Source: JBMZCV01 sp049613665
Lineage (GTDB): Bacteria; Bacteroidota; Bacteroidia; Chitinophagales; UBA2359
DNA length: 7,645 bases
Assembly (NCBI GenBank): GCA_049613665.1
Contig: JBMZCV010000214.1
Location: forward strand, 1 to 7,645
Direction: 5' to 3'
Of the stretch, positions 5,201 to 7,645 are shown piece after piece. The stretch's first letter is position 1. Each line of letters begins with the position of its first letter. A program made the position numbers and the translations under genes. The notes beneath the pieces were generated by a model. The model did not search any database and was not told the origin of the DNA. It saw only the letters and a list, made by a program, of their open reading frames with translations.

Positions 5201-7344
5201 CCGAGCTGTTCTGCTAAAATATAATCTTCTGCCATAGAAATAAAATTGCTATTTTCGTGTATATTACCAACATAACAAGAGCTTGAGAAGATAAAAGGAT
5301 ATTTTCCTGTATTTTGATAATCTGTTGGCGGCCCCATATCTACGTCCCAATATAAACCTGCACCATGTCCAACAAAATTGATAATTCCAACACCTTCATT
5401 TATTAATACATCTAAATCTGGAAACTCTACAATATCTTCATCGGCTTTTGTATAGGTAAAAACAACATCGCCAGCGAAAATACTATCTTCAAACATGGCT
5501 TTATAATTGTTGAGGTAGCCCAAAAAAAGCTCCGCTTCCTCAATATTCTTACCACCTGCAATATGAATAGCATTTTTTCGCCATGTTCTGTCTTCAAACG
5601 AACAAGAAACAGGAGCTTCATGTTGTATAATTTTATCTAAATAATTTTTTACATCATTAGGTGTGCGAGCAGGTATGCGACCCACCGCAATTTGCGGCAC
5701 AAAACTAGCATCATTGCGACATACCAATTGCATATCGGAAGCCTGATTTCCATAAGTAGGCACTAAACATTGGCTAAACTCAGGAATGCTAAAACGTGTT
5801 TTATTGTAAGAAATGGATTTTCCTAAAATAAGCAGATATTCTGGCGGTGTTGCCCAAGTATCTATTGCGTCCGTAATGGCTTTCGTAATCGCCCAAGGGT
5901 GCTTTTGTATGCCATAAGCATATTGGTGATACAAATCTTCAATATCTAAAACTTGCACCTCATAGTTGCCGCCAACATCGCTTTCTCTGTATTCTTTGTA
6001 GCGTTCTATTTCATTTATTTCGCCTTCCATCAGCGAAGGGTGAGTCACGATTAAATAATTGCCTTGATTATTGGGCAAGCTATAATCCGTAAATTGAGTA
6101 GCTTGCATTTGTGAGACCGTGAGCAAACCACAGCTTGTGATAGAACAAGCTGGTGGAGTACAGAAAAAATCGCAGGTAGAAGTCGTGTTTACAATAGCTA
6201 TTTTGCGTATATTTTCGCCATTGGCCACTTGTGGCAAAAATAGGCGATAAACATCATTTTCGAGGCTAGGCACAAAACGTAAATTATTGGTCAAATCATA
6301 GACAATGGCTTCATTGCCGCCATTAAAATTTTCTATTTCTATATATTTATCGCCATTATTTTCAATAGAAAAGACATATTTTTTTTTATTGCTAAAATTG
6401 AAATGTCTAGCATATCGCAAATTGATATAGACTACCGAATTTTTATCGACATCGGCCAAATCATTTTCAGAAGTAAAACTAACATCAGCCAAAGGCGGAG
6501 TTAAAATATTGCTCGGCAATTCAAAATTAATGTCAGTATATTCACGACCTTCATAAATTGCTTCATCAAAAAATTGGTCATTGACTTTTACTGTAACATG
6601 ATGGTCGTCTATAATATCAAAATCGTCGGACTGTCCCACAACACGAGTATCTATATAAGCTGTTGGTTCGGCTTCATATATTTCTGAAATAGGCATTTTA
6701 TACACTTTTTCGACGGTTTCCAAAATGCGTTCACCCACAAAACCTTCGGCATATTGAAAGTTGCTAAAAAAATTGTTGGAAGCTCCTAAACTACGATAAG
6801 GGTCGCCGCCCGAAAATTGATTGATGATAAGACGATTAGATGTTTCCCAAAAAAAAGCTTCTTTTGCAGGCAAGTTTCCTGTCAAATCATTGGTGATATT
6901 TTGGTATCTAAGATTTGCACCAGCATTAGAAAGACTTAAATAGTAAATAGCCGTATCACAAAACAAATTGTAATAAGGATTTAGTTGCCATTCTTCTTCT
7001 TCATACAGCAATTTGTCGAAAGTGCCATCATTAGGTGTACCATAAAATTCGATATAATCATTGTCGCCCAAAGCCGTATTTGTACTCACATAAACAGGCA
7101 CTTGCTCACCCAAATATTCTAGCCGAATATCATTTGCGGCAATGTTTGTTCCAATACTTTGGCTCAACACATCATAGTTGATGCGATAAGTAGCAGGGTG
7201 TACAACCTGAATTTGATAATAAGTTTTTGTATAATCAATCCATTCATTGTGATACGTTTCTTGTGCTTGCAAGTAGCTAGTCATCAAGCAAATGAATAGG
7301 AAATAAGTAAAGCCTTTAAAAATATTTTTTTTAATGTTTCGCAT
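2215..7344 (-). CDS. Secreted C25 (gingipain-like) peptidase, PorU2-type T9SS sortase candidate
   Basis: This is a large exported protein (1709 aa) of the C25 cysteine peptidase family. In the T9SS, PorU of this family removes cargo sorting domains and attaches cargo at the cell surface. A signal peptide (1-27, ending LQA) precedes a prodomain-like region (about 28-410) and the C25 catalytic domain (about 428-792), with GRIPAR at 555-560. The His-Cys dyad is intact: His660 in VGHG and Cys690 in SSSCYVGN. Then come a CARDB/Ig-like region (800-915), an Fn3-like region (920-1012), an ILEI/PANDER-like region (about 1070-1225, with IAFGRKGSSSFEAEF), further Ig-like regions (1345-1590), and a C-terminal FlgD-like YPNPF domain (1600-1709). 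The length and the ILEI-like region fit proteins annotated PorU2 better than classical PorU, which is shorter and often beside porV; no porV is seen here. Odd points are the Cys cluster 391-405 and LGK508-509 where relatives often have GD. The ATG follows an in-frame TAA (7354-7356). Activity and PorU2 identity are inferred. Confidence 0.88.
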   Translation of the reverse strand: MRNIKKNIFKGFTYFLFICLMTSYLQAQETYHNEWIDYTKTYYQIQVVHPATYRINYDVLSQSIGTNIAANDIRLEYLGEQVPVYVSTNTALGDNDYIEFYGTPNDGTFDKLLYEEEEWQLNPYYNLFCDTAIYYLSLSNAGANLRYQNITNDLTGNLPAKEAFFWETSNRLIINQFSGGDPYRSLGASNNFFSNFQYAEGFVGERILETVEKVYKMPISEIYEAEPTAYIDTRVVGQSDDFDIIDDHHVTVKVNDQFFDEAIYEGREYTDINFELPSNILTPPLADVSFTSENDLADVDKNSVVYINLRYARHFNFSNKKKYVFSIENNGDKYIEIENFNGGNEAIVYDLTNNLRFVPSLENDVYRLFLPQVANGENIRKIAIVNTTSTCDFFCTPPACSITSCGLLTVSQMQATQFTDYSLPNNQGNYLIVTHPSLMEGEINEIERYKEYRESDVGGNYEVQVLDIEDLYHQYAYGIQKHPWAITKAITDAIDTWATPPEYLLILGKSISYNKTRFSIPEFSQCLVPTYGNQASDMQLVCRNDASFVPQIAVGRIPARTPNDVKNYLDKIIQHEAPVSCSFEDRTWRKNAIHIAGGKNIEEAELFLGYLNNYKAMFEDSIFAGDVVFTYTKADEDIVEFPDLDVLINEGVGIINFVGHGAGLYWDVDMGPPTDYQNTGKYPFIFSSSCYVGNIHENSNFISMAEDYILAEQLGAIGFIGTIGLGYPTFMNMYMSNFYEKFCKSSYNQPIGRHIKNVGHDWYEEDETNKSFRYAYQTFVLTADPAVVINSWDNPEYALKNDDVFFEPQQVTANIDSFAINTVVTNLGNAVSDSFNIQIIRTYPDGTSNIAALERFATPIYIDTFQVFIQTKNETTDITGDNFFEINIDYDNEIIEDCEDNNIAFANTFIFSDLLVPISPCNFSIICQENPTLSASTGQPLIGSLPYKIEMDTTALFTNPIAQTVLNSEAGVINWTPNISYQNNTVYYWRTSQVPPDDGAYNWQQSSFIYKIDDCEAGWNQSDYFQFTENNFTNIYVSETSELFEFDGTENILSVTNSTESYPDIETTLNFSFAISNQSCLKGDCNGGLAFVVLKPEEVLVPLTSELVQGTNCNGRGTYGNLQCGGGTKYGFEFYTGSVGQVDTMLMFMNNVVPSGYYVLVYSVFNHRIGTTDATEPIFDRMPEVYDFFESIGISEINDITPDNPFIAFGRKGSSSFEAEFYSPQTTEDTTFTAQIRVDGRKITGGYKTPPIGPSHAWSRLLWAANSLENSTDNNDYFNINVYGQTSNGTQNLLLNTDNATEVNLDIIDAETYPFLRLEVFNSDTTSFTPTQLQHWRVFYDMAGELALNKNHHFVFHSDTLQEGENIHLEYAVTNVTGVNMDSVSVNYSIVTANNEVLDIAYPLHAPVLGNQTVINTFDYSTEALVGDNLLIVELNPNDHQLEKFHFNNIMVLPFHVTTDKINPILDVTFDGQHILDGEIVSAKPMISIKVRDENPFLALNDTADVAISLVYPDEYGNPIEERQIYFSDTENLQFFPATQTEASKNEALVEFSPQLENDGTYQLLVRAKDRSDNNFTTQNAAYQISFKSFQKPMLSNVLNYPNPFTSTTQFVFTLTGSEIPQFFNIQIMTVSGKVVREITQAELGDLHIGQNITDFAWDGTDAFGNPLGNGLYLYRVVANLNGQKIEHFDNSSIDALFQNGVGKMYLMR

Positions 7345-7645
7345 AGTGAGTGCTTACTTTTATTGATAGTTATAAGCTGTTGAAAATCAGTAAGTTAGTA
7401 AGGTTCAAAAAAATATTTATTGATTTGAGTTTGAGATTTTTTGCCATACTTCGCTGAAAAATCTTGTTTTTCAAAAAAACTGCCTAAAATCGTTAACTTA
7501 TTTTTTTGCCATTACTTTAGTACACTGTAATTTAAAACTTCTAAGGTTTTTGAGAAATGTTAGCCTTTTGTTGAGTTGTGATAGGTTTTAAAAACCTGTC
7601 ACGTCTAAGCTCATTTAAAGCTTTTTTTTCAATAACAAGAAAGAA
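7345..7645. other. Gene-free region upstream of the C25 gene
   Basis: No supportable gene is seen on either strand. A 35-codon open stretch on the - strand from the right edge has no visible start or recognisable sequence and runs through a palindrome, so it is probably chance. I find no convincing TAnnTTTG promoter for the C25 gene; the nearest candidate (a TA followed by seven T and G, on the - strand near 7405-7414) has too long a T run. The stretch holds the palindrome at 7578-7602 and AT-rich short inverted repeats at 7434-7473. Confidence 0.5.
7578..7602. repeat. 25-bp intergenic palindrome (AGGTTTT/AAAACCT type)
   Basis: GTGATAGGTTTT (7578-7589) and AAAACCTGTCAC (7591-7602) form 12-bp arms around a single A, with one T-G wobble. 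Palindromes built on a TGACAGGTTTT/AAAACCTGTCA core are, from memory, common in intergenic DNA of many Bacteroidota, where they may be dispersed repeats or terminators. No T run follows directly on either strand. It could end a rightward or leftward transcript from outside the window. Confidence 0.6.

Noticed and set aside
7603..7629. AAGC / GCTT hairpin followed by eight T (+ strand) as an intrinsic terminator
   Set aside because: The stem is only 4-5 bp and no + strand gene precedes it in the window; it is too weak to call.
7537..7645. 35-codon open stretch on the - strand at the right edge (a possible gene tail)
   Set aside because: No start or recognisable residues are visible, it reads straight through the 7578-7602 palindrome, and this length is expected by chance.
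1..7645. CRISPR array, tRNA/rRNA gene, riboswitch or complete insertion sequence
   Set aside because: No regularly spaced repeats, no cloverleaf or conserved rRNA stretch, and no transposase gene were seen on either strand.

Overview
The window comes from an AT-rich member of the Bacteroidota. The evidence is a gingipain-like C25 protein of the type IX secretion (T9SS) PorU/PorU2 kind, a YfbK-like von Willebrand lipoprotein with a Bacteroidota-style lipobox region, A/T-rich start contexts with no Shine-Dalgarno sequence, and a candidate promoter of the Bacteroidota TTTG / TAnnTTTG type. I cannot name genus or species.

Layout. Positions 1-314 hold no gene. They carry two tandem hairpin terminators pointing right (123-148 and 150-190), which probably end a gene lying left of the window, and a 14-bp direct repeat whose copies are exactly 150 bp apart. 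Positions 322-569 are a small non-coding element with 23-bp terminal inverted repeats (22/23 identical), flanked by an exact 7-bp direct repeat. This has the structure of a miniature inverted-repeat transposable element (MITE). It ends 21 bp before the ATG of the first gene, so it lies in that gene's promoter/leader region. Gene 1 (591-2045, +) is a complete 484-residue VWA lipoprotein. A perfect 14-bp inverted repeat follows 5 bp after its stop. Gene 2 (2215-7344, -) is a complete 1709-residue secreted C25 peptidase/sortase-like protein, convergent with gene 1. Upstream of gene 2, 7345-7645 is non-coding and contains a palindrome (7578-7602) of a kind often dispersed in Bacteroidota intergenic DNA.

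The two genes are convergent, share no operon and show no obvious functional link. Both products are envelope proteins: one is a lipid-anchored metal-ion-dependent adhesion site (MIDAS) domain protein, the other a multidomain cell-surface peptidase of the T9SS sortase family. The most noteworthy item is the MITE-like insertion with its target duplication directly in front of the VWA gene, because it contains the best-looking promoter in that intergenic region.
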